DNA from: Polychytrium aggregatum
Taxonomy: Eukaryota; Chytridiomycota; Chytridiomycetes; Polychytriales
Direction: 5' to 3'
DNA: 64,000 nucleotides
Assembly (NCBI RefSeq): GCF_025602895.1
Contig: NW_026516343.1
Location: 38,139 to 102,138 of the forward strand
Numbering within the stretch: position 1 is the stretch's first letter; every line of letters starts with the position of its first letter. This document shows positions 22,834 through 34,499 of the stretch, piece after piece. The translations under genes were made by a program, and so were the position numbers. Under the pieces are notes generated by a model, which saw only the letters and a program-made list of their open reading frames with translations, had not been told where the DNA came from and searched no databases.

Positions 22834-24975
22834 CTATGAGTGCGATCCGTCTATCAGCCCTCTGAGCAGTCGCCTCAGAATGATCCGATCCGCTTCCTGT
22901 GAGCAGAGTGTCTGCGTCTCAACGATCTCACTATGTGACGATGACTGCCCTTGCACAAGGCGAGCAAGCGCATAGCGGAGCGACATCTGCCCGAGAAGAA
23001 AGCCCATGGCTGTGTTGACCTGGAGAGACTTTGGCCTGTGCGGCCGTCGGATGTAAAACTTGACGGGCAGCTGGAGAGACGGCAGACGCTGGGAGTGAGC
23101 TCAGCCTCCGCACATCTCCCTCACAATCCTTGTGTATTCGCAACGACAGAGCAGGCGACACTCACCTCGTTCTGCAGATCCAGGGCAATGCGTCGAGTCG
23201 AGCGTTGGATCTCCTCGTCAACCATCTCAAAGAATATCGAGATGGAGATCTCTTCCGAGAGGACAGATTGCGCCTGTATTTTTTCGTCGCGGATACATGT
23301 TCAGTCGTGTGCTATGGACATGGACAGACGGACGGAGGCTGTCCTCTCCTTCCTTCTGCAAACAAGCACGGGTCGAGTGTGCCTCGGCTGTCTCTCGAGC
23401 TCCTCGACAAGGCGAAATACCGAGACCACGTACAATTTCCATGTCATTGTAGACTTCGTTCAGGACATGGCTGAAAATGCGTTCAGAAGCCTCCTGCAGG
23501 ATGTGCTCGTTGACGATGGTCTTGACGAGCTCCCGGACGACTTCACAGCACTCTTCTCGGACAACCGGGTCAACGATGCTCTCGAGGATTGCTAGTGGTA
23601 GAGGTGGCTCAGGAACGTATCTGCGCTGGATGGCAGTAAAATGGTGTCAGCCATAGCCGGTGACATTCGTAACTGGTTCCGCTTGGACCAGATGCCGAGG
23701 CCGAGACACACCAGCTGTACGACTGCCGGCTGTTGGGTGGCTCATGAATGGCTCCAACGGCACGAACATACTCGGCTGCGAGCTCCTCGATAGCCTCGGA
23801 CACAATGAGGGGGATCTCATCACACAGGGCCTCTTCGATGATGTGATATTTGATGTAGAGGCAGCGAAAGGCTTTGGTCCGGAACACCTGGGCGATGTAT
23901 GGATACTGGATCATGAGAACGGAGGAACCGGACTGCCATCGGCTTTCTTTGCCACACTCGTTGACGCTATCCGGCAGGATGTTGAAGCAGGGTGTGCATG
24001 TGCATGCGTGGATGAATGCATGAGTGTACTTACTGGGGCATAAGACTCTTCAGAAACTTCGACGAGAATGTCCGGAATGACTTCCTGTTCAGCCAGACAC
24101 GACGTTTGCAAGTTGGGTAAGGACGAGCAGTCTCGTCAAAACGACTCGGCTTCAGCCATGGGTGACCACCGACCTCGTGCAGAGCACAAGAGCAAAGGAT
24201 ACAGAGCCGGGAGCTTTGGGACACTTACGCTCTTGAGCACTTGGTCTATCAGTCTCTCCACGAAATACTGAAGCGGGTTGCGCTCGCGTGCGATCGGATT
24301 GAGCTTGGTATCGATGAAGTCGCGCTTCACAAGCCATCGCCGGATGTACTTTTGTAGCACAATAGCAGCCTGTATCGCGACGGCCAGCAGAATAGGTGAT
24401 AGACGCAAATTGGATATTATTTTAATAAATATCAATATTCACCTTGGCTGCTCGAGATATACTGGCGTGCATCCTTGCTCACGCAGACGACGGCGACGAG
24501 TAGCGCTATCGATCAGCCATGGGCAGCAGAGCCGTTTGCATATGCGCATACTTACGCTGTGGCGTCTCAGTCTCCATTGCCTCTCTTTTTCTTCGCGCCG
24601 ATGAGATTCATCCTGGCCCCGTCCGTGGATGAGCGATGTCGATGATAGCGTCTGGGACAGTTCGGGTTGCAGTGACGGGGCACATATCGGCAGCATCGGG
24701 AAGAAGGTGGGAGCAAAGGCCAGCGACGGAACGGGGTAGTACGGCAGCACCGGCAAAGCGTTCGGGTTTGGGACATTCGAGAGGTTTCCGAGCGGGAAGA
24801 ATGACATCCCCATGGACGGTGCTGCGGCTGGCTCGGCTGCAGGAGAGGCCTGGGTCTCTGCGTTGACGAGGTCTGGTTTGGTGGGCTCAGGAAGATGGAC
24901 TCGCGGCAGGGGCTCGAGCACCACGCGCTTGCCAGGGGGATTCCTGGGAAAGCATTGTGACGATGGCCGGTTCAT
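22834..24975 (-). CDS. IQ-motif (calmodulin-binding) protein, unknown role
   Basis: A model of eight exons closes in phase to 432 residues: 24975-24552, 24477-24443, 24369-24229, 24084-24034, 23887-23772, 23620-23434, 23273-23166 and 23070-22834. The exon 1/2 junction (donor GTATGC, acceptor GAG) is the weakest. The first 130 residues are Pro-rich and low complexity. Across exons 2-3 lies an IQ motif, SRAAKAAIVLQKYIRRW, expected to bind calmodulin or a calmodulin-like light chain. The remainder is acidic and helical with repeated Glu/Val-rich segments (IVSEAIEELAAEYV, VREECCEVVRELVKTIV, RIFSHVLNEVYNDMEI) and ends in a basic tail. I do not recognise the family; a flagellar or cytoskeletal role would suit a zoosporic fungus but is a guess. 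It shares a short divergent promoter with the hydrolase gene. Confidence 0.65.
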
Positions 24976-25265
24976 GATGAGATGCCGCGACGGACAGAGT
25001 GCAGCAGTCGAAGCAACCGTCTCGACGGTCGTTGGTGTGGGCGGATCGTCGGGCCGTGGGAAGCGCCGTCATCCAGCAAAACCAGGAGCGGGGTGGCAGT
25101 GCACTCGGGTGGTACACGCCAAATGTCGCTTGATTGGTCGGTTTGGCTGTTTCGTTGTTTGGCTGTTTCGTTGTTTCGTTGTTTCGTTGTTTGTCAGCCG
25201 CGCCGTGCCTGCGACATCTGCCAGCTCGATCGTCTGGGCCGATCCAGATCCGACATCGACCCAAT
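24976..25265. promoter_or_regulatory. Short bidirectional promoter with 8-bp tandem repeat
   Basis: Only 290 bases separate the start codons of the IQ gene (-) and the ABHD11-like gene (+). Inside, at about 25139-25202, an 8-base unit (GTTTSGYT, mainly GTTTCGTT) is repeated seven to eight times. No other element was recognised. Confidence 0.6.
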
Positions 25266-26735
25266 ATGATGATGATGCAGTCGCTGCTGCGATGGCGAAC
25301 GGGCCCAAGGCCGCCCAAGGCCGTTACTGTTGTACGCCAGCCACTACAATTCGCTGCCCGCCGATACCACAGAGCGGCACCGGCAGCCGACCATGCTGGC
25401 AGCGTCCTCGATTTGGCCTTTGAGCGACACACTCCGGACTCATTCCTGGGCGATGCGGCCGAGCCGCTTCCGCTGGTGGTTGTGCATGGTCTGTTTGGCA
25501 GTGCCCAGAACTGGCGGCGAGTTGCCAGGAATCTTGCCAACAGCCTTGGCACAACAGTCTTCGCGCTGGTGAGTTCTGGCCGAGACCCGATGCTGCAATC
25601 GGGCCTCACATCTCTGTCGCCGCAATGGTCGGAGATGACGAGGACGACTTGTCGATAGGTTCCGTGCACGATGGACGACTCGCTTCCAGTGCAGTGGAAG
25701 CCTTCACTCCGGGCTCGCCCTGGCCTGTCCATGCACCGATATCGTCGTTCCGGCCTGCCTAACTCGAATCTGGCTGTCACAGGACCATCGCAACCATGGC
25801 TCGTCGCCGTTCTCCCACGGGCACCAGCACACCTTCCATCACATGTCCAAGGACGTATCCCGATTCCTCGACACCCAGGGTATCAAGAAATGCACGCTTG
25901 TCGGCCACAGCATGGGCGGCAAAGTCGCCATGACGACGGCGCTGCTGGATAGCCGGGTCGCTCGCCTAGTGGTTGTGGACTCGTCCCCGGTCAAGGTGCA
26001 AGAGTTCCGGGATGTGCGTGCCCAACTCGAGGGCATGATGCACGTAAACCGGTCCAAGCCTGCGTCGCTGCAGGAAGCCGATGCGATCCTGAGGCAGTAC
26101 GTGGAGGTATGCGGGACATGTGCTGGCATTCATCGATGCGAGACGACTACGACTTGTCACTGGCTTCCGGCAGCATGAAAGCGCACTGATCCCGGCAGCG
26201 TGAAAGCGCACTGATTCCGGTGGAACGGTCGCTGTTGGGATGAATGCTGCTTCCTGCTCACATTCTCTACTCAACGATCCCACAGGAAAAGATCGTTCGC
26301 CAGTTCCTGTTCACCAACTTTAAGCCCCAGTCCGAGACCGGGCTGTACGAGTGCCGACTGAACCTCGAGGAACTCCATCCGTACATCATCCGCGAAGTGA
26401 ATCAGTTCCCGATTCCGATCGACGGCCAGGCTCAGTTTGAGGGCCCCACCCTGGCAGTGCTGGGGTCTCGATCTCACTACGTGCCCGAGAGTGTCCGGCC
26501 GAGCCTGCGGATGCTGTTTCCGAATATCGAGTACGTCGAACTTGATGCCGGCCATTGGGGTAGGTGCACGGCTGGTGCTGTTGCTCTGCACTGGCAAGAT
26601 CGCGACCCGGAGCTTGCACATGGCGATGGGCGACGCTGAGCTGATGGATTCTATACTGCTGCAGTGCAAGCCGAGCGACCGACTGAGTTTGTCGACACGG
26701 TCTGCCGATTCGTGCGCCAGCACCCGAATGTTTGA
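25266..26735 (+). CDS. Mitochondrial alpha/beta hydrolase, ABHD11-like
   Basis: Four exons close in phase to 323 residues: 25266-25568, 25783-26106, 26286-26559 and 26665-26735. The start has four consecutive Met codons; a following Arg-rich, acid-free stretch suits a mitochondrial presequence. Alpha/beta-hydrolase landmarks are in order: oxyanion-hole segment VVVHGLFGSAQNW, DHRNHGSS, nucleophile elbow GHSMGG (Ser about residue 144), VVDSSPVK, and the catalytic His region ELDAGHWG near the end. DHRNHG plus this spacing is typical of the ABHD11/YbfF group. In animals ABHD11 is a mitochondrial lipase/esterase that helps maintain the 2-oxoglutarate dehydrogenase complex (family knowledge); the substrate here is not deducible. 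Confidence 0.85.
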
Positions 26736-26950
26736 GGAAGCAAGTGACTCCAGACTCATGGCCCATGACCCTGTTTGTGGAGCTCTGCCTTGGCCATGCC
26801 CAGGGCCAACACTGGAGGCGGCGGGCTCAGCGGGGTACCCTCGTCTTCGATAGAAGCGATATCGACAGAAACCTGTGGCCATCTGTCTCTCGAGAGAGGG
26901 CAATTGCGCGATTTCGGACCAGGTATATTGTCGAGGATGGTGTGCTTGAT
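26736..26950. other. 3' region of hydrolase gene
   Basis: Follows the hydrolase stop codon. No gene, RNA or repeat recognised before the short TIR element. Confidence 0.5.
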
Positions 26951-27213
26951 GCTTCCAGCGTTTCCAAAATGAAATGGGACACCTCGTTGAGCCATGACAG
27001 GGGTTTTTTCTAGAACCTGAATACACCCACCCTCTCATTGCATTCATGGCCAAGCACAGCACCCTCGATTTCCGCATCGCTGCACTGCGACCGGTGGTCT
27101 TCACTCGGAGGCTGCCAAAGTGATCTGTTATATTTCCTATGGCTTTGCTTGACGCATGCCATCGCATACTACGCTGACAAATGGGTTGTGGGCAGGTGTC
27201 CCATTTCCCCCTG
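26951..27213. mobile_element. Short TIR element (MITE-like), copy 1
   Basis: Begins with CAGCGTTTCCAAAATG then GAAATGGGACACC (26971-26983), and ends with the inverted match GGTGTCCCATTTCCCCC (27195-27211). It is homologous in inverted orientation to 57920-58180; the first 160 bases are nearly identical and the rest is patchy. It contains a conserved mini-frame starting MAKHSTLDFRIAALRPVVF (from 27046). Its right half shares short blocks (CTCGGAGG, GTGATCTG, TTGACGCA) with the DNA following the Fanzor relic at 6.1-6.2 kb. I infer an internally deleted, non-autonomous derivative of the local Fanzor-bearing transposon family. No clean target duplication was found. Confidence 0.6.
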
Positions 27214-27458
27214 AATGCAGTGTAATACAGAAACGAGCATCACACACAGGCTCGACAGTTGCATGCGGATGGGGCGAGCGGCTGGGGGGGGGCTTGTAGC
27301 CACTCGCAGTATGTCGGATGGGTTCAAGTGGAGGATGTCAATGGATAGGCCCAGAGTGCAGCTGGGAGGGAAACGGGTGAACATGTGTACAAAAGGAACC
27401 GGGCACGGTTAGTTGGTCTTCAACGGACGTTCAAAAAATCGGTCGACCATCGCAGGGA
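27214..27458. other. 3' region of SNARE gene
   Basis: Lies between the short element and the SNARE stop codon; probable 3' UTR. Nothing else recognised. Confidence 0.4.
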
Positions 27459-28069
27459 CTAGGGGCTGGAGGGCGAGGCCGAGGCGATTGCCGGAGCGGG
27501 AGCGGGAGCAGGCGAGTTGGCTGCGGTGGTGATGATGTGCAGGATGCCGGTCTGGTTGAGAATGATCAGGATAACGATGATGAGGATGACGGTGATCAAA
27601 GCGATCATGGCGATCCGCCACTTGAGGGCCTTCCACCAGGTCTTTGACTGGATCTTGGTGGCGGTATTGTCAAAGGACCTGGCGCCACGCTCCAAGTCAT
27701 CGGTCTTGTCCTCCAGGCTATCGAGCCTGTACTTTCGCTGCTCGGCCAGCTCGATGTTTTCACGCATCTGGTCGACGGTTTGATCGATCTGGTTCCGGAT
27801 CTGGGTAGGGCAAATGGACGGTTGGGTCGCCAAGAGTGAGTGTGGTTGGGCACGTTGGCGCAGGCGGCGGTGGCCTTGGGCTTGGCCGGCTGCCAGAATG
27901 CAGAAGCGGCAACGATGCAGGACATGTGTCGGATGGAGAGGGATGGAGAGGGATGGAGAGGCGAGGACCAGAGAGGATGCAGCTGGAACCAGTGGCGAGG
28001 ACATACCCCCTGGATCCTGTTCACTTGATGATACTCGGGGTTAACCGAGGGAGTGGAAGTGTTTTGCAT
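27459..28069 (-). CDS. Synaptobrevin/VAMP-type R-SNARE
   Basis: Two exons, 28069-28007 and 27800-27459, give 134 residues. After a short N-terminal leader (about 21 residues, no longin domain) comes one SNARE motif, from RNQIDQTVDQMRENIELAEQ through SLEDKTDDLERGARSFDNTA. The zero-layer Arg is present (AEQRKYRLDSL), making it an R-SNARE. The conserved TKIQSKTWWKALKW juxtamembrane stretch leads into a single C-terminal membrane anchor (IALITVILIIVILIIL) and an unusual Ala/Pro-rich lumenal tail of about 25 residues. R-SNAREs of this group act on secretory or endosomal vesicles and pair with Q-SNAREs at the target membrane (family knowledge). The membrane served cannot be told. Confidence 0.9.
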
Positions 28070-28615
28070 GGCGGGGCCGTTGTGCAGTTGTGCAGTTGTG
28101 CAGTTGTGCGGTTGGTTGGTGAGTCGGGGAAGGCAGCGGATATGAAGTGGCCGGTATCAAGCAGACGATACGAAGCGGCTGGTCGGAGAGACTGGCGGCA
28201 AGCAGCAGCAGCAAGCAGCGCCAGAAAGAGGGAGCCCGGTGGTGCCAAGAAGGACAGATGCAGACAGAGGATGGAGGGAAGGAGGATGGACAGATGGACG
28301 GAGGATGTATGGAGGACGGGGGCGGTGGGTGGCGGTGCAGTCACGTGTGTCTCTGTGTGTGTGTGTCTGTGTGTGTCCTTCTCGATCCCGGTCTCTCTCG
28401 CTGGCTCTCGGCGTCTCTCTGTCCCGCTCTGTCTCTCTCCGCCAGCCACACACACACGGCGCACATGATACACAGGACCACACACACACACACGTGACGC
28501 GGTGCATGCCGCTGGTTCGATCCGCGGCGCCCACCGCGTCGGCCCTTTGGGCTCCTTCGCAAACAATCCATCTCTGGCGCCGTCAAGCGACCAGGTCCTG
28601 CGACCCATCCTGTCT

Positions 28616-28650
<35 letters not shown>

Positions 28651-28895
28651 ACTGCTGCTACCGCCTTCGCCGCTTGGCTCTCGCCTGGCTCGCCAACCAT
28701 TCTGCCGCCTTCCTCCCGTACTCGTCGCCATCCGCTGTCCCGCTCGCCTCCCCTGCCGCTTATCCGAGGCTGCCTCCGTCTTCATCCTGCAGCTTGCCCT
28801 CTGTGGCCCGGCCCGCTCCCATCCCCCCGGGCTGGTCTTCTTGAGCTGACTCATCCTCACCGCATCGCCTCGGCCACCCTTCCAAGCTGCCCGTC
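28070..28895. promoter_or_regulatory. Divergent intergenic region rich in microsatellites
   Basis: The SNARE gene (-) and multi-TM gene (+) start on either side. It holds several simple repeats: TGTGCAGT units (28080-28115), TG-rich (28345-28380), CA-rich (28447-28495) and a (GCT)n run (28618-28659). No gene supported. Confidence 0.55.
28618..28659. repeat. (GCT)n trinucleotide repeat
   Basis: About eleven perfect GCT units followed by an interrupted stretch, in the leader region upstream of the multi-TM gene at 28896. Confidence 0.9.
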
Positions 28896-31800
28896 ATGTC
28901 TTCGGGCCAAATCCCTACGAGCTCGCCCAAGCGTGCCTCTTCCGCCTCGCTCCGGACCATCGGCACTGCAAGCTCCTTCACCAGCCGCTTCCAGAGCGAT
29001 ATTTTCCTCGTCCAGTCTCCCACGCCCTCCCAGGGCTCGCTCGAGTCGGACGAGCTCGGTTCGTCTACCTCGCCTCGTGCAGGCGCCTTCTGGAGACGCA
29101 GCATCGCCTCCACCATCATCCCGGAATTGTACATGTACGAAGAAGGCGGTGAGGTCGACATTGACGAGCCCATCATCGAGGTCGACGAGCCCGAGTCGCC
29201 CTATGTCTCCGAGTCCACCGACCCACCCTCGGCCCTGAGCCCGGCCTCTGTCACCCACCCGCAGCCTCCGGCCCCCGCCAGTCGTCTCGATCCAGGCCAC
29301 CCGCATCCAGCCCACCGCATCATCGCCGACTTCCAGTCCATGCGCTCCTCGCCACCAGTCTCGCCCTCGGTCGAGCAAGCCCCGGTGCGGCTTGGCCATC
29401 CGGTGCGGGACGTTGGTCCGTCGGGCTTGCATACTCTCACCGTCCCATCCGGCCCGGAGCTCGAGGACGAGTTCTCGGTCATGGAGGCTTACGGCTACGT
29501 CTCAAGCCCTCTGCCACCATCGACACTCTCGCCCAACAGTCCTCTTGGCTCTGCCCACGATCTTCAGCCACCAGCGACTGCTGCCCCGCCCACCAAGACG
29601 CTCAAGTCCCATTCGGCCCCGCCTCCCTCCCAGACGAGCTCTGTCGTGCCCTCACATCCTCCCGTTCCGCACTCAGCTTCCGCCGACATTCCTGCAGCAC
29701 CTCATAGTTCTCCAAGCATCAAGCCCTTTGTCGTCTCCTCGTCTCCCTCGCGCCATTCCTTCACGTACATGGCCGCCACCTCGTCTGGTCCCATGTACGG
29801 CTCGGTGGACGACTCCCGCAGTTCCAGCGCTCCAAGCAGCCGTGTGACGACCCTGCGGATTGCACCCCATTCGACCTTTGCTCCCTCAAAGTCGTCCATT
29901 CTCTCCAAGCTTGGCGATCAGGACGACGAGGCAGCCCGCTCAGCCGCGCGGGATCCTCATGGCATGGGCTCGCTCAAATCTCCAAAGGACCCAAGCCGCT
30001 CGCCATTTGCGCGTCCTCTGGCCTATGGTACCGGTGCGCCCGCTGGCTCCACCGGCCCGGCCAGCAGCGGCCATCGCCGGGACGATTCCTTTGGCCACCC
30101 TGTTCTGACCGAACCCACCATCAACTCCATCATTGACTCGACCCGCAATTCCTCGCCCGCTCCCAGTGAGGCGACCATGATTTCGTTCAGCAAGCACCGC
30201 GGACCCCCATTTCACGCTGGCGAGATCAACTACTCGCTCGTCAATGACAACGATCCCTACGGCGAAAACGACGACGACGACGATATGGACCGTGAGGACG
30301 AGGATGACGACGAGGACGGACCTGCCAGCGGCCGAAGCACCCAGGGCCCCAATTCGCGACTCACCGGCGGCCCCGTGTCCGAGTATGTCTTCTCCTGGAA
30401 TGAGTCGACGGTCAAGCGCAATGTCCTCTACAGCCTGTCGTGTCCCTTGGTGGTGCTGTCATGGGTTGTCATCCCCGTGCCCCAAGCCCTTGTCTTTGAC
30501 TCGACGCTCAAATCTCCAGGTACATTCGATCAACTCGAGCGACAGCTGCTGAGGGTGCTGATCCATGACAGTGTGCATGCCTTGCTGCTACCGTGGTTTC
30601 TGCGTGACTCGACAGCGGCGTTGCCGTAGATGCGGCATGTATCTTACCGCTGACTCGATTCTGTTTTTGCACCAGCCTTTCTGTTCTTCTACATCTTTGG
30701 CGCCTTCAACTTCGTCCTCCTCACCTATCTGCAGTCCGTCTATCAAATCTACCAGCTGGATTGGCGGCGAAAGTACTTGTATCTACCCAGGCTCGGCCAG
30801 AGCGGCATCGTGTGGTTCCTGCCCCTGCTAGGCGTTTATATCCTTCATCTTACCACGCATCTGGATGATGGAGTCTGCGGGGCCATGGCGGTCTTTGGCA
30901 CAGTGATGGGTCCGTGTCTCGGTGGATGGCTCAAGACTCGATATAGGAAGGCGCCCCAGAGCAGCGGACTGCTCTCGCACCAGAACAGCGTCCAATCCAG
31001 CACAAGCGATCTGGCTGGCTCACACAGCTCGGAGTTCCATGTCAATCGCTTCCACTCGCCTACCCCTGGATATGACAACCGAAAGCTGATCCTGGCTCGC
31101 CGATACCAATGGTTCCTGGCTTTGATTCGTAAGTGCTGTCGACTGAGACAACGGCAATAGTTGCTGACTGCGATGGCCACGACAGCGGCTCGAGGACGTT
31201 GCCAGGAGAGATCCGGGTCTGACTCCGAACAGCTTGGCCATCCGGCTGTCGCTGGGATCTGATATGCTTGCCGCCAGCACCTGCGCTATGAGAGCACAAA
31301 TTAATCCATCGCTCGTGCTCTCCGTGCCTTGCCTTGAAACACACTGGTCATGTTCAGTTCTGTCGGTGATTGGATCAATTGTGACCAAGCTCACTATCGA
31401 CCAGTTTATCCACGGAGCAGATGGCAAAGAGCACGGCATCGTCATCGTATCGGTGTATACCACCGGCATGCTGATTTTCGTGTCACTACTGGACTATCTT
31501 GTGAGCATCGCGACTAGCCAAGCCTCCCTGGGATATGTTCATTGCATGAGCCGAGAGCGTTGCCTCGATGTCTTTGCGGAGAGTCTGTACCCCTCTGATT
31601 GCGCATCCAACGGCATCTAGTCGACTGCTCACCGAACCTCGCCGGTCCATCCACAGGCAACCTGGATATCCGACGATCAGATCAAATGCTGGCCCCTGAA
31701 TTTCGTGTCGCGCATGTTCTTTTACATGCTCTATTTTGTATTCTGTAAGCGCTCCTCGACGACTGGCATCGCAGCACTTTGTCGCAGCGCGTGCTCGTCC

Positions 31801-32711
31801 CCTACGTCCTCCGGATCTCAACCCACTAACAAGGCTGTGGGCCGCATGCGGCACCATGAGTCTTGCGTTGCTGACCCTGTCTTCGTCGCCGCTGGCATTT
31901 GCTATTGCGCCATCTTTTCATCTATCCGATCATAGATCGGACAATCTTGCTCTTCTTGACCATAGAAGAGATTGCCGTTGTCCAGCTCACGTCCGTCGTC
32001 TGGATCGTATTTGTTTATCCGGTAGGTTTGGTTCCGGCAGAATTGCCATCGTGGTGCGCTCTGAAGTGCATGTCCGCTGACTCGCCTCTGTTGCGGATGC
32101 CTTTCCACTCACCCATGCATTGTGCCCTGCTTGTGTGCGTCCTAGATACTGATGACCTCCCAAGCACACGCTTTTCTGATCGAATATGTCGGACTGAATC
32201 GGTCCTATCATGTAAGCCGCTTGATGCTTCTGACAGAGACGCGCACCGCAAGCACCGACACGCTGGTCAAGGAGGGAGACTCACGAATGCCTCTGGTCTC
32301 CATGCACAGGATCATATCCGCCACGTCACGCGGTCATTCTTCCTGCGAACGATCGCCGAGTCGACCACGGTCATCTTTTCCCTTCTCTTCAGCTTGACCC
32401 TGTACATCTTTCCCAGCAAGGTGTATCCCATCTACAACTTTGGTCCGGACGACCACGGCAGACAGACACAGCAGCATCCGTACAGCTTCCCAGTGACCTT
32501 TGCCATCATCTTTGCCGTCAACCTGATCGAGCTCCTGGTGGCCAATACGGCTCGCCAGACTTTCCAGAAGAGCTTCCGACTGCTGGTTGCGCGCGAAACT
32601 GTCAGCGAATTTGCAAAGTATCCGGGCCTGTTCACGATCTGCTGGATCACGGTGGTCGTGGGCCTGATGGGCATGGTCATCTGCGCCCTGGACTACCAGA
32701 GTTTTGCTTAG
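28896..32711 (+). CDS. Large multi-pass membrane protein with disordered N terminus
   Basis: Seven exons close in phase to 953 residues: 28896-30519, 30676-31128, 31358-31500, 31657-31744, 31936-32021, 32146-32211 and 32310-32711. Residues 1-500 are Ser/Pro-rich and low complexity, with an Asp/Glu run (DDDDDMDREDEDDDED) just before the membrane part. About 11 hydrophobic helices follow, from LVVLSWVVIPVPQALVF and FLFFYIFGAFNFVLLTY to FTICWITVVVGLMGMVICAL near the C terminus. A soluble loop of about 60 residues sits between helices 4 and 5. I recognise no transporter, channel or receptor family. Clean exon phases through the hydrophobic region argue it is a real gene. A transporter or scaffold role is possible but unsupported. 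Confidence 0.65.
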
Positions 32712-33490
32712 AATTATCTGTACATTGCATTTGGTTCCCTATCCCCTTCCGGTCCTTGATCCTTTCTTGGTATTGTGTCGTTTCCATCTTCATCGGGACT
32801 CAACTCCCCTCTTCCCCCCCCACTTCGACATATGCTTGCCCTTGGACGTCGCTGCTACTGGCCCTATCAGTACATATCTCATGGGCACGGCCGCCTCGGG
32901 ATCTGCTCGTGCATGTGCACGACCGTCTCTCGTCTGTTTGCTTGCTTTGCTCTGCCTTTCCATGATTTGCTCTGCCTTGCCTTGCTTTGCTCTGCCTTTC
33001 CATGATTTGCTTTGCTTGTTTCGTCTCCCTCGCCAGCCACTCTGGCATATGGCCTGTGCCCTTCTGGCATCGTGTCGTCAGCATCACGTCATTTTCCACG
33101 CCAATGATACTTTTGGTCCCAATCCTCTGAACTCATCCTCTTGCTGCAGAAAGACTCTGCTCGAGATGCTCTCTCGACTTTTTTGTTCTGGCCAGACGAG
33201 ATTGAATCTAAACCAGTTTTGGATGCTGCGTACACATCCCTGTATTGCCCACAGCAGTAGTGTACTGGCCGGCGGTGCTGCCCCCATCCCAGTTGTTTTC
33301 TTGCGCCTGTCGGATTGCCAGCCGTCACGTGGCAAGTCCGTCCCTCCCGGATATCCCGCGCACACAAACCCACCGCCGCCGTTCCATCCAGCCCGCTCGA
33401 TCCTGTCCCTCTGTCATCCTCCAAGCCCAAGGAGAGCCCCACCGAGAATCCCGGCACAAGCACCGGCAGCGGAAGTGGCACTGATCATAG
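32712..33490. other. Intergenic, no confident gene
   Basis: 3' UTR of the multi-TM gene and possibly an unplaced upstream exon of the next gene. Contains two copies of a CTTTGCTCTGCCTTTCCATGA-like tract near 32945-33010. Long open frames here lack protein character. Confidence 0.45.
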
Positions 33491-34499
33491 CAACAAGCAC
33501 AACATCTCCAAGACGAAATCCCATCCGACGACGATCACTCACGCACGGATATCCATCCGCCCAATCCACTCAATCCGCCGACAGAACCGCCCACAGCCAC
33601 CGCCGAATCCATGCTCTCATCGCCAAGAGGCTTCATCAGCGTGCCCAAGTTCACCCTGATCCCGAGCACGCCCGTGCCAGATGCCGAAGATGCTTCGGTG
33701 AGAATGACGAAGCACCACAGAGTGCAGCAGCATGTATGATGAGTGGGCGCTCTGTTGTCTCTGCCTTGGGCTTGCTTTGCTGCGGATGCCATGGCGCAAC
33801 TGTCCGTCGCTCGATCGGCTGTGCCAGCCGCCGGCAAGCTTCGCTGTCATCTTAGATTCGGTGTCGATCTGCCCAGCCTCCATCTGGTTACATCTCTCTA
33901 ACGAACCACTCGCCGCCCTCGATTTTTTTGTTTGATTTTCTGTTTTTGGCGCCATGATACCAACCCGCTTCCCCGCCTCTCTTTCCTCTCGCTCTGGCTC
34001 GCTCGACCAACTCTTGCGGATCGAACGACCGGACGCCATGGTACGAACGGGTGCACGATCGGCAACACCATCCCTGCTGGACCTTGTTGGGCATTGCCGA
34101 ATATCGCTGCCGTTCGGGCTGCAGCGCACCATCCGGGGGAAGAGAACGTTCTCGCAATGGCTCTTGAACATGGACGACGACGAAGAATGGACCCATGTCC
34201 AATACGGCAGTCGTGCGGGCTCGTGCGCCAGCTTCATCGTTCGCCGCATCAACTTTTGTGTACTTGCCAAGGTAGGGCGTGTATGTCCAAGAGCATGTCC
34301 AAGAGCAGGTCGTGGATGTGGTGTGGCTGCGGTGCCAAACAACGACTGGCCAAAGTGCACCGGTACTGACCGTTTCTTGCGACGGGTGGATGTCTTTCAG
34401 ACAATCATCTTCATCGTCATCGCATCATGGATGGTCCTGCTGATATGGCAGCTCTCGTACCTGCACGCCGGTGCATACCCTGACTCGGATTCGTCGTGA
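33491..34499 (+). CDS. Small protein with single C-terminal TM segment, 5' end uncertain
   Basis: Three exons connect in phase: 33491(or later)-33733, 34125-34271 and 34401-34499. The only Met in the first exon is at 33611, giving at least 122 residues; an acceptor at 33490 would extend the frame through a Pro/Asp-rich segment to an unidentified upstream exon. Visible pieces are RGFISVPKFTLIPSTPVPD, GKRTFSQWLLNMDDDEEWT, VRRINFCVLAKTIIF and a hydrophobic helix IIFIVIASWMVLLIWQLSYL, followed by a short tail ending in SDSS. One pass near the C terminus suggests a membrane anchor. No family recognised; could be an accessory subunit. Confidence 0.5.

Noticed and set aside
28505-28535. tRNA-like GGTTCGATCC
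   Set aside because: Stem pairing fails and the upstream DNA is a CA repeat, not a cloverleaf.
32704-33855. 383-residue plus-strand frame after the multi-TM gene
   Set aside because: Starts in the 3' UTR, rich in Pro/Ser/His/Arg from GC-rich DNA, and overlaps a better-supported exon in another frame.
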